Source of the DNA: JACCZH01 sp963729445
Lineage (GTDB): Bacteria > Chloroflexota > Chloroflexia > Thermomicrobiales > CFX8
Assembly: GCA_963729445.1 (NCBI GenBank)
Contig: CAVSNU010000002.1
Coordinates: 1,178,001-1,242,000 of the forward strand
DNA: 64,000 bases
Direction: 5' to 3'
The notes beneath the pieces are model-generated. The model saw only the letters and a program-made list of their open reading frames with translations. It was not told the origin of the DNA and ran no database searches. Shown here one piece after another: positions 1-7,745 of the stretch (its first letter is position 1; every line of letters begins with the position of its first letter). Made by a program: the position numbers and the translations under genes.

Positions 1-56
1 CCTGATACGAGCAGCAGGCAGAGGAGCAGGGATATCGACTTCCGCATCTTGAACAT
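1..56 (-). CDS. N-terminus of a secreted or lipoprotein gene (partial)
   Basis: Only the first 18 codons lie in the window; the gene continues beyond base 1. The ATG at 56 follows a purine-rich ribosome site (aaggagag) 6 to 8 bases upstream. The peptide starts MFKMRKS and runs into a Leu-rich stretch (SLLLCLLLVSG), a typical signal peptide. It lies 14 bases after the lyase gene stop, on the same strand, so it is probably the next gene of that operon. Function cannot be told. Confidence 0.6.
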   Translation of the reverse strand, partial: MFKMRKSISLLLCLLLVS

Positions 57-70
57 ATCGACTCTCTCCT

Positions 71-1021
71 TTACGCGAGTTTCCGCTGCGCGGTGACCTG
101 TTCTTGAATCAGGTCACTACTCTTACCGGCCCGCAAGATGTTGCTGTCGAGTTCATGATTGACGATTTCTTTGAGCCGGCGGGCAACGACAAGCAGCGCG
201 TCGAGATCCACACCGGTCTCGATCCCCATCTCGTGCAGCATGTGCACCATGTCCTCAGTTGCGATGTTGCCGGTTGCTCCCGGCGCGTACGGGCAACCTC
301 CCAGCCCCCCGACCGTGCCGTCGAACTCGGTTACTCCAGCCTGAAGCCCGGCGATGATGTTCGGCATCGCCATCCGGCGGGTATCGTGGAGGTGCAGGCT
401 GAACTCGACATCAGGAAACCGATCTCTCAGCCTGCTCAGCCGGTCATAGGTCAGTACCGGGTTGGCCATCCCAACGGTGTCCGCGATTGAAATCTTGCGG
501 ACGCCCCAGCTATAAAATCGCTCGATTGCCCAGACGACGCGCTCAACCGGAGGGAACCCCTCGAATGGACAGCCCAGGGAGCAGGCAGTACCTCCGGTAA
601 CGGGAATACCCTTTGACGCAGCCAGTTTTGCGACGGGCTCCAGGTTGTCCAGGGCTTCTGCCGTGGTGCGGTTGGCATTGCTCAGGCTGTGTGAGTCGGT
701 CACCGAGAGCAGCATGTTCAGCTCGTCAGCGCCGGCTTCGATCGCGCGCTCGGCGCCCTTCAAATTCGGTACCAGGGCGCGGTACTTCACGCCGGGAACC
801 CGGTCGATCCCTTGCATCACCTCCGAGGCATCCTTGAGCTGCGGCACCGCCGCAGGGTGAACGAAGGCGGTCACCTGGATCTCCGGGATACCGGTGCGTG
901 ACAACATGTTGACGATCTCGATCTTCTCTTCGGTCGGGATGAAATAGCCAAATTCCATCTGGAACCCGTCACGAGGCGTCATGTCAACAATCTTGACGGA
1001 CTTGGGTAAATCTGTGAGCAT
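71..1021 (-). CDS. Hydroxymethylglutaryl-CoA lyase family protein
   Basis: A 316-residue aldolase-type TIM barrel of the HMGL/pyruvate carboxyltransferase family, which cleaves 3-hydroxy-3-methylacyl-CoA esters to acetyl-CoA (or pyruvate) and an acid. The N-terminal VDMTPRDGFQ carries the usual Arg-Asp pair, HLHD gives metal ligands, and GGLGGCPYAPGATGN is the catalytic Cys signature of HMG-CoA lyases. I use the ATG at 1021 because CGGAG sits 8 bases upstream; a TTG at 1039 lacks such a site. It follows the CoA-transferase gene by 55 bases on the same strand. Together they could activate and split free hydroxymethylglutarate, citramalate or a similar acid; the exact substrate is not visible. 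Confidence 0.88.
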   Translation of the reverse strand: MLTDLPKSVKIVDMTPRDGFQMEFGYFIPTEEKIEIVNMLSRTGIPEIQVTAFVHPAAVPQLKDASEVMQGIDRVPGVKYRALVPNLKGAERAIEAGADELNMLLSVTDSHSLSNANRTTAEALDNLEPVAKLAASKGIPVTGGTACSLGCPFEGFPPVERVVWAIERFYSWGVRKISIADTVGMANPVLTYDRLSRLRDRFPDVEFSLHLHDTRRMAMPNIIAGLQAGVTEFDGTVGGLGGCPYAPGATGNIATEDMVHMLHEMGIETGVDLDALLVVARRLKEIVNHELDSNILRAGKSSDLIQEQVTAQRKLA

Positions 1022-1076
1022 GCTGAATCTCCGATTCAATGCACATGATTTCTGCCGGGGAGGTTTGGATTCCCTT

Positions 1077-2291
1077 TTATATGGTTCCCTCCTTTTGCAA
1101 ACGGCTCACCTCTTCTGGACTGAGACCCAGGAGACCGGACAAGACCTCTTCGTTGTGCTCCCCGAGCACCGGGCCAGCAAACTGGACCTCGCCGGGCGTG
1201 CGGGAGAACCTCGGCACGATGCCCGGCATCTTCAGATGTCCGAGCGTGGGGTGCTGGACTTCGATGATGTTCTGGCGAGACTGGTAGTGGGGATCCTCAA
1301 AGATATCTTGAATTGAATAGACGAGACTCACCGGGCAACCGGCGGCGTCCAGACTCGCCTGGGCGTCGCAACGGGATCGGCTGCCGAACCACTCCGTCAG
1401 AATCTCCATGAGCACGTCGTTGTTTTTAAGCCGGTCGGCGTTGGTCTTGAAGCGGGGGTCGTCAAGCAGCTCGGGCCGGCCGATCGCCGCCGGCAACCGC
1501 TGCCAGGTGCGCTCGGTGCTGGTGACTAACACGAGCCATTTACCATCCTGTGTCTGAAAGGTACCAGCAGGGCTGGCGCCGCCAGACAATCCGGGAGTGC
1601 GCTCGCGCACGACACCGAGCTTGTCGTACTCGGCGACCAGAAACTCCAGCATGCGGAAGAGCGGCTCATACAGCGAGACATCCACCTCCTGGCCCTCTTC
1701 ATCACGGTGCACGTCCCGGTGGTAGAGCGCCATGATGCCCGCGAGCGCCGCCATCATGCCGGCGACATAATCAGCCAGCGAGAAGGGTGGGCTCATCGGC
1801 GGTAACTCGGGATCGCCCATCAGATAGGTGACGCCGCTGAACGCCGTGGCCGGGGTCCCAAATCCGGCCATCTCCCGGTTGGGGCCGGTCTGGCCGTAGC
1901 CGGAAATGTGGACCAGGATAATGCCGGGGTTCGCCGCCTTCAACGTCTCGTAATCGAGCCCCCAGCGGTCAAGCGTGCCCGGCCGAAAGTTCTCCATGAC
2001 AATGTCGGACTTGGCGACGAGCTTGAGGAAGACGTCACGCCCGGCTTCTGACTTGAGGTCGAGGGTAATGCAGCGCTTGTTGCGGCTGAGGCTCGCCCAG
2101 CGGACCGAGACACCGTCTAGCTGTGGCATCAGGTTCCGGCTGCTATCGCCGCTGCCGGGCAGCTCGACTTTGATAACGTCCGCGCCAAAATCGGCCAGGA
2201 GGGACGCGCCGTAGGGCACGGCGATCATCGTGCCAATGTCGAGAATGCGCACCCCCTGAAGTGGCCCAAAGCCCGATCCTGCTTCTGTCAT
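1077..2291 (-). CDS. Family III CoA-transferase (CaiB/BaiF)
   Basis: This 404-residue protein matches family III CoA-transferases along its length. It opens with GVRILDIGTMIAVPYGASLLADFGADVIKVE, split here only by the known loop positions, and has NFRPGTLDRWGLDY and HISGYGQTGP blocks. The Asp in FSLADYVAG is the expected catalytic residue that carries the acyl-anhydride. The ATG at 2291 follows a strong GAGGGAGA site. It sits directly upstream of the HMG-CoA-lyase-like gene, so it probably makes that enzyme's CoA-ester substrate using succinyl-CoA or acetyl-CoA. That role is inferred from context. Confidence 0.88.
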   Translation of the reverse strand: MTEAGSGFGPLQGVRILDIGTMIAVPYGASLLADFGADVIKVELPGSGDSSRNLMPQLDGVSVRWASLSRNKRCITLDLKSEAGRDVFLKLVAKSDIVMENFRPGTLDRWGLDYETLKAANPGIILVHISGYGQTGPNREMAGFGTPATAFSGVTYLMGDPELPPMSPPFSLADYVAGMMAALAGIMALYHRDVHRDEEGQEVDVSLYEPLFRMLEFLVAEYDKLGVVRERTPGLSGGASPAGTFQTQDGKWLVLVTSTERTWQRLPAAIGRPELLDDPRFKTNADRLKNNDVLMEILTEWFGSRSRCDAQASLDAAGCPVSLVYSIQDIFEDPHYQSRQNIIEVQHPTLGHLKMPGIVPRFSRTPGEVQFAGPVLGEHNEEVLSGLLGLSPEEVSRLQKEGTI

Positions 2292-2354
2292 TCTCCCTCA
2301 TCCTGCCTTTTCTCACAGCGAGATCCCGTGAGCCTGCCTGCATCTATCCGAGCG

Positions 2355-2525
2355 TTACCAGACGTTGAGGAAACGGTCGATCATGCTCAGCCACTCGGGC
2401 AAAACGTACCGGTTGCGCAGCGTGCTGGTGGCTAAGCTGCTCGGAAAGTTGGTCTGGTCCTCGTAAGTGAATACGCTAGCATACCGTCCAGAGATGCGCC
2501 AGATATTTCCATGATAATTACTCAC
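2355..2525 (-). CDS. Small ORF of 56 residues, unknown
   Basis: A short open frame from a GTG (2525) to TAA (2355-2357) lies 63 bases upstream of the CoA-transferase and reads the same way. The peptide begins VSNYHGNIWRISGRYASVF and ends PEWLSMIDRFLNVW; it is rich in aromatic residues and looks protein-like. The ribosome site is poor. It may be a leader gene of the operon, or the surviving 3' end of a larger lost gene. I do not recognise it. Confidence 0.35.
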   Translation of the reverse strand: MSNYHGNIWRISGRYASVFTYEDQTNFPSSLATSTLRNRYVLPEWLSMIDRFLNVW

Positions 2526-2614
2526 CCTATAGCAAGAGACAGCGCGGAGGCGATGCTAGTAGGATTCAGCCAACATGGACGGCTATCTGCTGACGGAATA
2601 AGGGAGAACACGTG

Positions 2615-3790
2615 ATGGCGACGACACCACTGCATTTCGCCGAGCGCATGTCCAGACTCGGCACCGAGAGCGCCTTCGACGTCATGGTGCGGGCCCGGGC
2701 GCTTGAGGCGCAGGGTCGCGACATCATCCATCTCCAGCTCGGCGAGCCCGATTTCGACACACCGGCCCACATTATTGAGGCGGGGATCACGGCGCTGCGT
2801 CAGGGCGAGACGCACTACACCCCGCCGGCCGGCATTCCCCAGTTACGCGAGGCGATAGCGCACGAAGTCAGCCAGACGCGCGGAGTGACGATCGAGCCGG
2901 ATCAGGTGGTTGTTACTCCAGGCGGCAAGCCGATCATGTTCTTCCTGATCCTTGCCCTGGCCGGTCCCGGCGACGAAGTGATCTACCCCGACACCGGGTT
3001 TCCGATCTATGGCTCGGTCGTCAACTTTGCCGGAGCCACGCCGGTGCCGCTGCCGCTGCGTGAGGAGAACGATTTCCGCTTCGACCTCGACGAGCTGCGC
3101 GGCCTGATTTCGGACCGCACCCGGCTGGTGATCATCAACTCGCCGGCCAACCCGACCGGCGGAGTCCTGACCGACGAGGAACTCAGCGAGCTGGCCCGGT
3201 TGGCCGTCAAGCACGACTTCGTCGTGATGTCCGACGAGATCTACCGCAAGATCATCTACGGTGATTTCGAGCAGCCGAGCATCATCAGCTACCCCGGCAT
3301 GCAGGAGCGCACCGTGATCCTGGATGGTTTCTCCAAGACCTACGCGATGACCGGCTGGCGGCTCGGTTTCGGTGTCATGCCGCGCGATCTGGCGCTTCAG
3401 GTCACCCGGCTGGCGATCAACTGCAACTCCTGCACCTCCGGATTTACCCAGCTAGCCGGAGTTGCGGCGCTGACCGGTCCCCAGGAACCCGTTGAGCAGA
3501 TGGTGGCCGAGTTCCAACGCCGGCGTGACGTCATTGTGGCGGGCTTGAACGACATTCCCGGCGTCACCTGCAACCTCCCTCTGGGTGCGTTCTACGTCTT
3601 CCCTAACGTCTCGCACTACGGCGACAACATCGCGGACTACCTCCTCAACGAGGCCGGCGTCGCCATGGTCGACGGCACCAGCTTCGGTGACCAGGGCAAG
3701 GGCTACCTGCGTATCTCCTACGCCAATTCGCTTGAGAACATCGAGAACGCGTTGGAGCGCATGCGTGAGGCGCTGTTGAAGATGGGGTAG
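2615..3790 (+). CDS. Pyridoxal-phosphate aminotransferase, class I (aspartate type)
   Basis: A 391-residue fold-type I aminotransferase resembling aspartate/aromatic aminotransferases of the 1-beta subgroup. It shows LGEPDFDTP near the N-terminus, THYTPPAGIPQLREA, the INSPANPTGG block, the SDEIYRKIIY block, and FSKTYAMTGWRLGF, whose Lys binds PLP. A C-terminal Arg in GYLRISYANS binds the substrate carboxylate. GGAG lies 8 bases before the ATG at 2615; a GTG one codon earlier is possible. It is transcribed away from the CoA-transferase operon, so bases 2526-2614 probably hold divergent promoters. The amino donor cannot be fixed from sequence. Confidence 0.9.
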   Translation: MATTPLHFAERMSRLGTESAFDVMVRARALEAQGRDIIHLQLGEPDFDTPAHIIEAGITALRQGETHYTPPAGIPQLREAIAHEVSQTRGVTIEPDQVVVTPGGKPIMFFLILALAGPGDEVIYPDTGFPIYGSVVNFAGATPVPLPLREENDFRFDLDELRGLISDRTRLVIINSPANPTGGVLTDEELSELARLAVKHDFVVMSDEIYRKIIYGDFEQPSIISYPGMQERTVILDGFSKTYAMTGWRLGFGVMPRDLALQVTRLAINCNSCTSGFTQLAGVAALTGPQEPVEQMVAEFQRRRDVIVAGLNDIPGVTCNLPLGAFYVFPNVSHYGDNIADYLLNEAGVAMVDGTSFGDQGKGYLRISYANSLENIENALERMREALLKMG

Positions 3791-3829
3791 GGTGCGGAAG
3801 AATCCTGCTAACCCGGACAGGAACCCGGT

Positions 3830-4561
3830 ATGTCTATTGCCACGGTGCTCACCGAGATCATCGACCGAATCGTCCGGGAATTCCAGCCAGAAAAGATCAT
3901 CCGCTTTGGTCCCCAGGCGCGCGGCAATGCGTTCCCGTACAGCGATGTCGAGCTGCTGGTCGTCATGCCGGAGGGCACGGACCGGCACGCGACGGCGGTC
4001 GCTATTCTCAAGCTCCTGGGTGACCTCCCGGTAGCGAAAACCGTGATCGTGACGACGCCCGACGAGATCAGTCGCCGGGGCCAGATCGTGGGCAGTGCGC
4101 TCCGGCCTGCACTCCGCGAGGGCAGAGTGCTGTATGACCGAGAGAGTGAGGCGACGCACGAGCTCTGGGACTGGTTGCGTTTCGCGCGGGAGGATCTGCA
4201 CGCGGCGACGCTCGTCGTGCAGCGTTCTGATGTTGCTCCACGCCAGGCTTGCTGGTTGGCGCAACAGTCGGCCGAAAAGGCGATCAAGTCAATTTTCGTC
4301 TTCTTGCAGCTCGATTTTCCGCACGTCCACGATCTCACCCTGCTGCTCACCCTGGTTCCGGACGATTGGCAACTCAAGCACGATCCTCCCGACCTCTCGC
4401 AGCTAGCCAACTGGGCGGTGAATACGCGCTACCCCGCGCCAAATGAACCAACCACCGAGGACGCCATCGTCGCCGTGCAAACCGCCAGCACCGTCTTCGA
4501 GACGGTCACCGCAGACCTGCTTCAACGGGGCTACTCCCTTGATGAGAATGAGGATATTTAG
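3830..4561 (+). CDS. Fused MNT nucleotidyltransferase-HEPN protein
   Basis: A 243-residue protein joins two domains that are usually separate antitoxin and toxin proteins. Residues 1-105 are a minimal nucleotidyltransferase: FGPQARG (26-32) followed at the right spacing by SDVEL (38-42). The usual Ser of the GS motif is Pro, and the second acid of DxD is Glu. Residues 112-235 are a HEPN domain: WLRFAREDLHAA, WLAQQSAEKAIKS, FPHVHDLTLLL and NTRYPAP. In known MNT-HEPN pairs the MNT enzyme AMPylates and silences a HEPN RNase. A single chain suggests a self-regulated enzyme or an inert derivative. Its stop overlaps the convergent DUF5131 stop by four bases. Confidence 0.8.
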   Translation: MSIATVLTEIIDRIVREFQPEKIIRFGPQARGNAFPYSDVELLVVMPEGTDRHATAVAILKLLGDLPVAKTVIVTTPDEISRRGQIVGSALRPALREGRVLYDRESEATHELWDWLRFAREDLHAATLVVQRSDVAPRQACWLAQQSAEKAIKSIFVFLQLDFPHVHDLTLLLTLVPDDWQLKHDPPDLSQLANWAVNTRYPAPNEPTTEDAIVAVQTASTVFETVTADLLQRGYSLDENEDI

Positions 4562-5301
4562 GCATAAACGAGTTCTTGTATCTCGTGAGAGTCAACGTGA
4601 GGAAACTCGTCCCACGTGCGGCCCTCGAGTAGGCGCCCGGATTTCTTTTTGTTCTGCCCACCCCACTGTTTGAAGAAGAACGGTACTTTCGACTCCAGGC
4701 ACTGGTCACGGATATCAGTGACCCATTCGGGGTCGATTGGCCGCGCCTTTGGACCAGACTCACCTCCAACGATGACCCAGTGAATACCCCTAAGGTCAAG
4801 ATTGGGGAGGGGTCCAAGGAGGGGTTCTAGTGACAGGAATCGCGTCGCTGCATCCGCCAACCGGAGATGGTCAATTCGACTTACAACTCGCAGATCCTCG
4901 ACGCTCGTACCCATCCAGATATTCTCCGGCCAAGAAAGCGCATCACTCATCTGTGCAACACGTTCTGGCCGCTTCGTGAGGACCTGAAATTGGTGTTGTG
5001 GGCAGCGAACCATCACATCGAACACTCGATGGATGAACTCGTCCGGAACTTCAGGATGAAACAGATCACTCATTGAGTTGACGAAGACCTTGCGAGGTTT
5101 CTTCCACTTGAACGGCACCTCTAGCATGTGCTCGTGGAGCGTGATCTTAAAGCCATTCCGGTAGTTCGGGCTACCCATCGCTTGCAGCCGCTTCGCCATT
5201 CGATCGGCGTAGCAATACTTGCAACCGGCACTCAATTTTGTGCAGCCGGTCAGTGGATTCCATGTGGCTTCAGTCCATTCTATGCCTGAATTATTGGCCA
5301 T
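4558..5301 (-). CDS. DUF5131 (phage Gp37/Gp68) three-Cys-motif protein
   Basis: A 247-residue member of the Gp37/Gp68 family. It begins GIEWTEATWNPLTGC and has C20-x6-C27-x2-C30 followed by YADRMAKRL, an arrangement that recalls a radical-SAM or metal-cluster site. Later blocks typical of the family are VFVNSMSDLFHPEVP, QVLTKRPERV, WMGTSVED, HWVIVGGESGP, ARPIDPEWV and FFKQWGG. An AGGAAA site precedes the ATG. It lies 16 bases after tcmP in one operon; this pairing is a known gene neighbourhood in bacteria and phages, but the function is not established. The two genes are visibly more AT-rich than their surroundings, which suggests horizontal transfer. Confidence 0.85.
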   Translation of the reverse strand: MANNSGIEWTEATWNPLTGCTKLSAGCKYCYADRMAKRLQAMGSPNYRNGFKITLHEHMLEVPFKWKKPRKVFVNSMSDLFHPEVPDEFIHRVFDVMVRCPQHQFQVLTKRPERVAQMSDALSWPENIWMGTSVEDLRVVSRIDHLRLADAATRFLSLEPLLGPLPNLDLRGIHWVIVGGESGPKARPIDPEWVTDIRDQCLESKVPFFFKQWGGQNKKKSGRLLEGRTWDEFPHVDSHEIQELVYA

Positions 5302-5317
5302 TTTCCTAATCTCCCTA

Positions 5318-6442
5318 TTATGGAAATGACACCATTACTGGGTCACCAAAGGTCGGACTCCCATTACGCTTCTTTCGGCGTTGGGCGGGCGGGTTTGCAA
5401 CGATCCGATGCTCCATCTCTAGTTGAGATAGAGCTTCCTTGTAATTCCGCTCGATATAGTTTGTTCCAACGTTATGCGAGTCGTATATCTCTCGCATTGA
5501 CAACGTTTGTCCTCGAAATACTTTCAAGAGCTCCACCTTGAGCTCATCAAGAGGCCGCTCAAGCTCCAGTCTTGACTGCCGCGCTCGTGACGGATCGAAT
5601 TCAAAACTGGGGACGCCTTGTGGAGAACTCGAGCTAAACTCACTCATGATGTCCTTCATTATGGCGTATCCGCGCACGTGCTTAGTGACCAAGATCAAAT
5701 GATGGCTCGTCCGACTACCGCCGTCTGCTTTGAAGCAGAACGGCAATACATATCGACCACCGACCTCTTGGAGAGCCGCAGGCAACTCGTTAAGTATCTC
5801 CTGCTCCCGTTGTGCTTGTTTCAGTGCTGAAACTCGACTGCGTAAATCAGCGGCCCGTTGGCTGCCAAATATTTCGTTCATCCTAGCTACGACGCTGGGA
5901 TTTGAGAGGCCCGGGTTTATCCGATTGTAATTGAAAAAGAAGATGCAATCGCATCCCCAATCACGAATTGCGGCTCCCAACAACTCAAGAGACAGGCCTC
6001 TATAGCCCCATGGATCGATGAAAAATAACGTTGGTGCGAACCGTGTCTCCTGAAGAAAAGCCACCACTTCAGTACTTACATCATATGAAGTAAATTGAGG
6101 CTCATACTTGAGGGTATCGATCCCTTCAATGGCTAACACCGCTTCGCGGAGTTGCTTGATATACCGTGGATTACCGTCGTTGAACCATGTCACGAGTTGT
6201 TCAGCAAGCGGCGGTGAAGAGATCGCATGCCTAAGTATCCAAAGAGGGGTAGACTCCGCACCATCGTCATAGGATCCCTGGCCCGAAAACAAATCAATAT
6301 AGGAGACCTGTCTGTCGGACCCCATGGCGCGAGGTAACATAATCTTCGACCAAGCACTGAAGTATTTGGCGACGATCCTTGTCTTTACGAGTGATGATTC
6401 CCGCTGCTCCTGAAAAAACCTCTCACCTCTAGGTATCGACAA
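5318..6442 (-). CDS. tcmP: Three-Cys-motif partner protein TcmP
   Basis: A 374-residue protein matching TcmP, the usual partner of three-Cys-motif (Gp37/Gp68) proteins. Recognised stretches are KTRIVAKYFSAWSKIM, YIDLFSGQGSYDDG followed by STPLWIL, and FFIDPWGYRGLSLELL; the first two resemble a Rossmann-type methyltransferase nucleotide site. The C-terminus has a winged-helix-like region around REIYDSHNVGTNYIERNYKEAL. I place the start at TTG 6442 because a perfect AGGAGG (6448-6453) stands five bases upstream. The ATG at 6475 falls inside the promoter described below. It forms an operon with the downstream DUF5131 gene. Base composition is more AT-rich than neighbours. Confidence 0.82.
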   Translation of the reverse strand: MSIPRGERFFQEQRESSLVKTRIVAKYFSAWSKIMLPRAMGSDRQVSYIDLFSGQGSYDDGAESTPLWILRHAISSPPLAEQLVTWFNDGNPRYIKQLREAVLAIEGIDTLKYEPQFTSYDVSTEVVAFLQETRFAPTLFFIDPWGYRGLSLELLGAAIRDWGCDCIFFFNYNRINPGLSNPSVVARMNEIFGSQRAADLRSRVSALKQAQREQEILNELPAALQEVGGRYVLPFCFKADGGSRTSHHLILVTKHVRGYAIMKDIMSEFSSSSPQGVPSFEFDPSRARQSRLELERPLDELKVELLKVFRGQTLSMREIYDSHNVGTNYIERNYKEALSQLEMEHRIVANPPAQRRKKRNGSPTFGDPVMVSFP

Positions 6443-6460
6443 TGGCGCCTCCTCAGATCG

Positions 6461-6488
6461 ATCATAACAGAACATATGTTCGTATCAA
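6461..6488 (-). promoter_or_regulatory. Promoter of the tcmP operon
   Basis: On the minus strand TTGATA (6483-6488) and TATGAT (6461-6466) are separated by 16 bases, close to the sigma-70/sigma-A consensus. The predicted transcription start near 6454 leaves a short leader holding the AGGAGG site and the TTG start at 6442. Confidence 0.65.
6470..6481. promoter_or_regulatory. LexA (SOS) box-like palindrome
   Basis: The perfect 12-base palindrome GAACATATGTTC fits GAAC-N4-GTTC, the core of the Firmicutes/Actinobacteria LexA operator. With flanks it reads CGAACATATGTTCT on the minus strand, one base from a classic CGAAC-N4-GTTCG box. It sits wholly inside the -35/-10 spacer of the tcmP promoter, where a bound repressor would block RNA polymerase. 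Confidence 0.6.
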
Positions 6489-6595
6489 TAACCTCAAACA
6501 CCGTCGGTAGTCAAGGCAACCTAGTCTGAGTGGCCAGGTGACAATATCGAGAGCTAAAGAGCTACGAATGGCCAGACGTGAAACTCTCGGTCGCT

Positions 6596-7492
6596 CTACT
6601 CAAACGTCACCGACCACTCGCCAACCGCCGTGACCTCGACCAGCGAGGTGTCGGACGGGATGATGACGCGGCCATCGTAGGGGTCGGTGGTGTTGACGGC
6701 CAGGTTGGAGCGACTACCGTAGGTGACGACGGCGAAGTGACGGCTGTCGGCGTTGCCGGTGATCACGGCTGTATCCATCTCGCCACGAACAAGGAAAACT
6801 TCGTCACCTGAGCCAGTGACCGCACCGGGCGCATCAGCAACACGAGCTGAGAGCAATGGCCGAACCTCGATGTACCACTCGCCCTTCGACGTTACTTCCA
6901 AGCGTGTCGTTGTTTCACCTTCCCGAAAATCGAGCGCGACGATTCCTTCATAAACATCGGTGGTGTTCACCAACAAACCAGTTGACTCACCGGCGTCGTC
7001 ATAGGCAGTAACAGCAAAGTGGCGTGCCTCTGCGTTACCACGCACATAGACCAAGACAGCATCGTCGGCTGCACCAGGCTTTTGTATTGACACAACATCA
7101 TCGCCGAATCCCGAATAGGCTACCGGCACTGGTGCAGGTGTCGGAGTCGGTGGAACCGGCGTAGCCGTGGGCTCCGGTGTTGGGCTGGGAGTAGCGGTGG
7201 GCTCTGGCGTGGCTGTTGGCTCGGGAGTAGCTGTCGGTTCAGGTGTCGACGTTGGTTCGGGAGTCGCAGTTGGTTCTTGCGTAGCCGGCGGCTGCGGAGT
7301 GTTCGTGGGCGCAGTCGTGGCATCCGTCTCGGACGTAGTCGCAACGGTCGGGTTCGAGCCTTCGGCGGCTGTGTTCTCGTCATCTGTTTCGGCCCCACAG
7401 GCCACAAGCATCAGTGCCAGTACGGTCATGACGAGTAACACGCCATAGCGCGCAGCGCCCGTACCAGAAGTGAGCCATTGCAGCTTCCACAT
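6596..7492 (-). CDS. Lipoprotein with Thr-Pro-Glu linker and two repeated beta domains
   Basis: A 298-residue exported lipoprotein. Residues 1-32 form a signal peptide ending in the lipobox LVAC. A long low-complexity linker of TPEPTA repeats follows, then two related domains of about 80 residues: each has GDDVV or GDEVF, then ARHFAV or SRHFAV, then VNTTDVYEG or VNTTDPYDG, and ends GEWYIEV or GEWSVTFE. The fold is probably a small beta sandwich on the outer cell surface; no enzyme motif is seen. GGAGG nine bases before the ATG at 7492 decides the start. A fossil of a second copy lies just upstream. Confidence 0.75.
   Translation of the reverse strand: MWKLQWLTSGTGAARYGVLLVMTVLALMLVACGAETDDENTAAEGSNPTVATTSETDATTAPTNTPQPPATQEPTATPEPTSTPEPTATPEPTATPEPTATPSPTPEPTATPVPPTPTPAPVPVAYSGFGDDVVSIQKPGAADDAVLVYVRGNAEARHFAVTAYDDAGESTGLLVNTTDVYEGIVALDFREGETTTRLEVTSKGEWYIEVRPLLSARVADAPGAVTGSGDEVFLVRGEMDTAVITGNADSRHFAVVTYGSRSNLAVNTTDPYDGRVIIPSDTSLVEVTAVGEWSVTFE
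7177..7292 (-). repeat. 18-bp coding minisatellite (TPEPTA repeats)
   Basis: About six tandem near-copies of an 18-base unit encode the TPEPTA linker of the lipoprotein. Copies differ mainly at third positions. Such tracts expand and contract by slippage. Confidence 0.75.
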
Positions 7493-7588
7493 CAGTGATT
7501 CCTCCATTGATGAGACCATGCTCCTATATCGTCAGGTGCATCGTAAACCACATATTTGTTCAAGGACACAGGACTAATCGCCCACTTG

Positions 7589-7655
7589 TTACTCAAACGT
7601 CAGCGATCACTCACCAACCGCATCAGTGATTCCTTCATCGTGACACCATGCTTCG
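7589..7655 (-). pseudogene. Deletion scar of a duplicated lipoprotein gene
   Basis: Bases 7589-7620 match the last ten codons of the neighbouring lipoprotein gene (6596-6626), with the Trp codon changed to TGA. Bases 7620-7655 match that gene's start region (7490-7512), with the same start-proximal cattle of bases around the ribosome site. Only these two ends remain, joined directly, so a tandem copy seems to have lost its whole interior. Confidence 0.65.
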
Positions 7656-7682
7656 TCCCCCGGCAAGGGCAGACGAAACGAA

Positions 7683-7718
7683 CAGCGTCTCCCCCTTGTA
7701 CCGGAGGGGAAGACGCTG
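7683..7718 (-). terminator. Hairpin, probable terminator
   Basis: CAGCGTCT-CCCC pairs with GGGG-AGACGCTG across a short loop. It lies 28 bases past the stop of the toast-rack gene. A T-rich run flanks it on the plus side and a moderately T-rich run on the minus side. Confidence 0.55.
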
Positions 7719-7745
7719 CTTCTCTTTTACTGGGTGGTGACTGGT

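Noticed and set aside
7177..7292. CRISPR-like or regulatory repeat
   Set aside because: The 18-base repeats are in frame and encode the TPEPTA linker of a lipoprotein.
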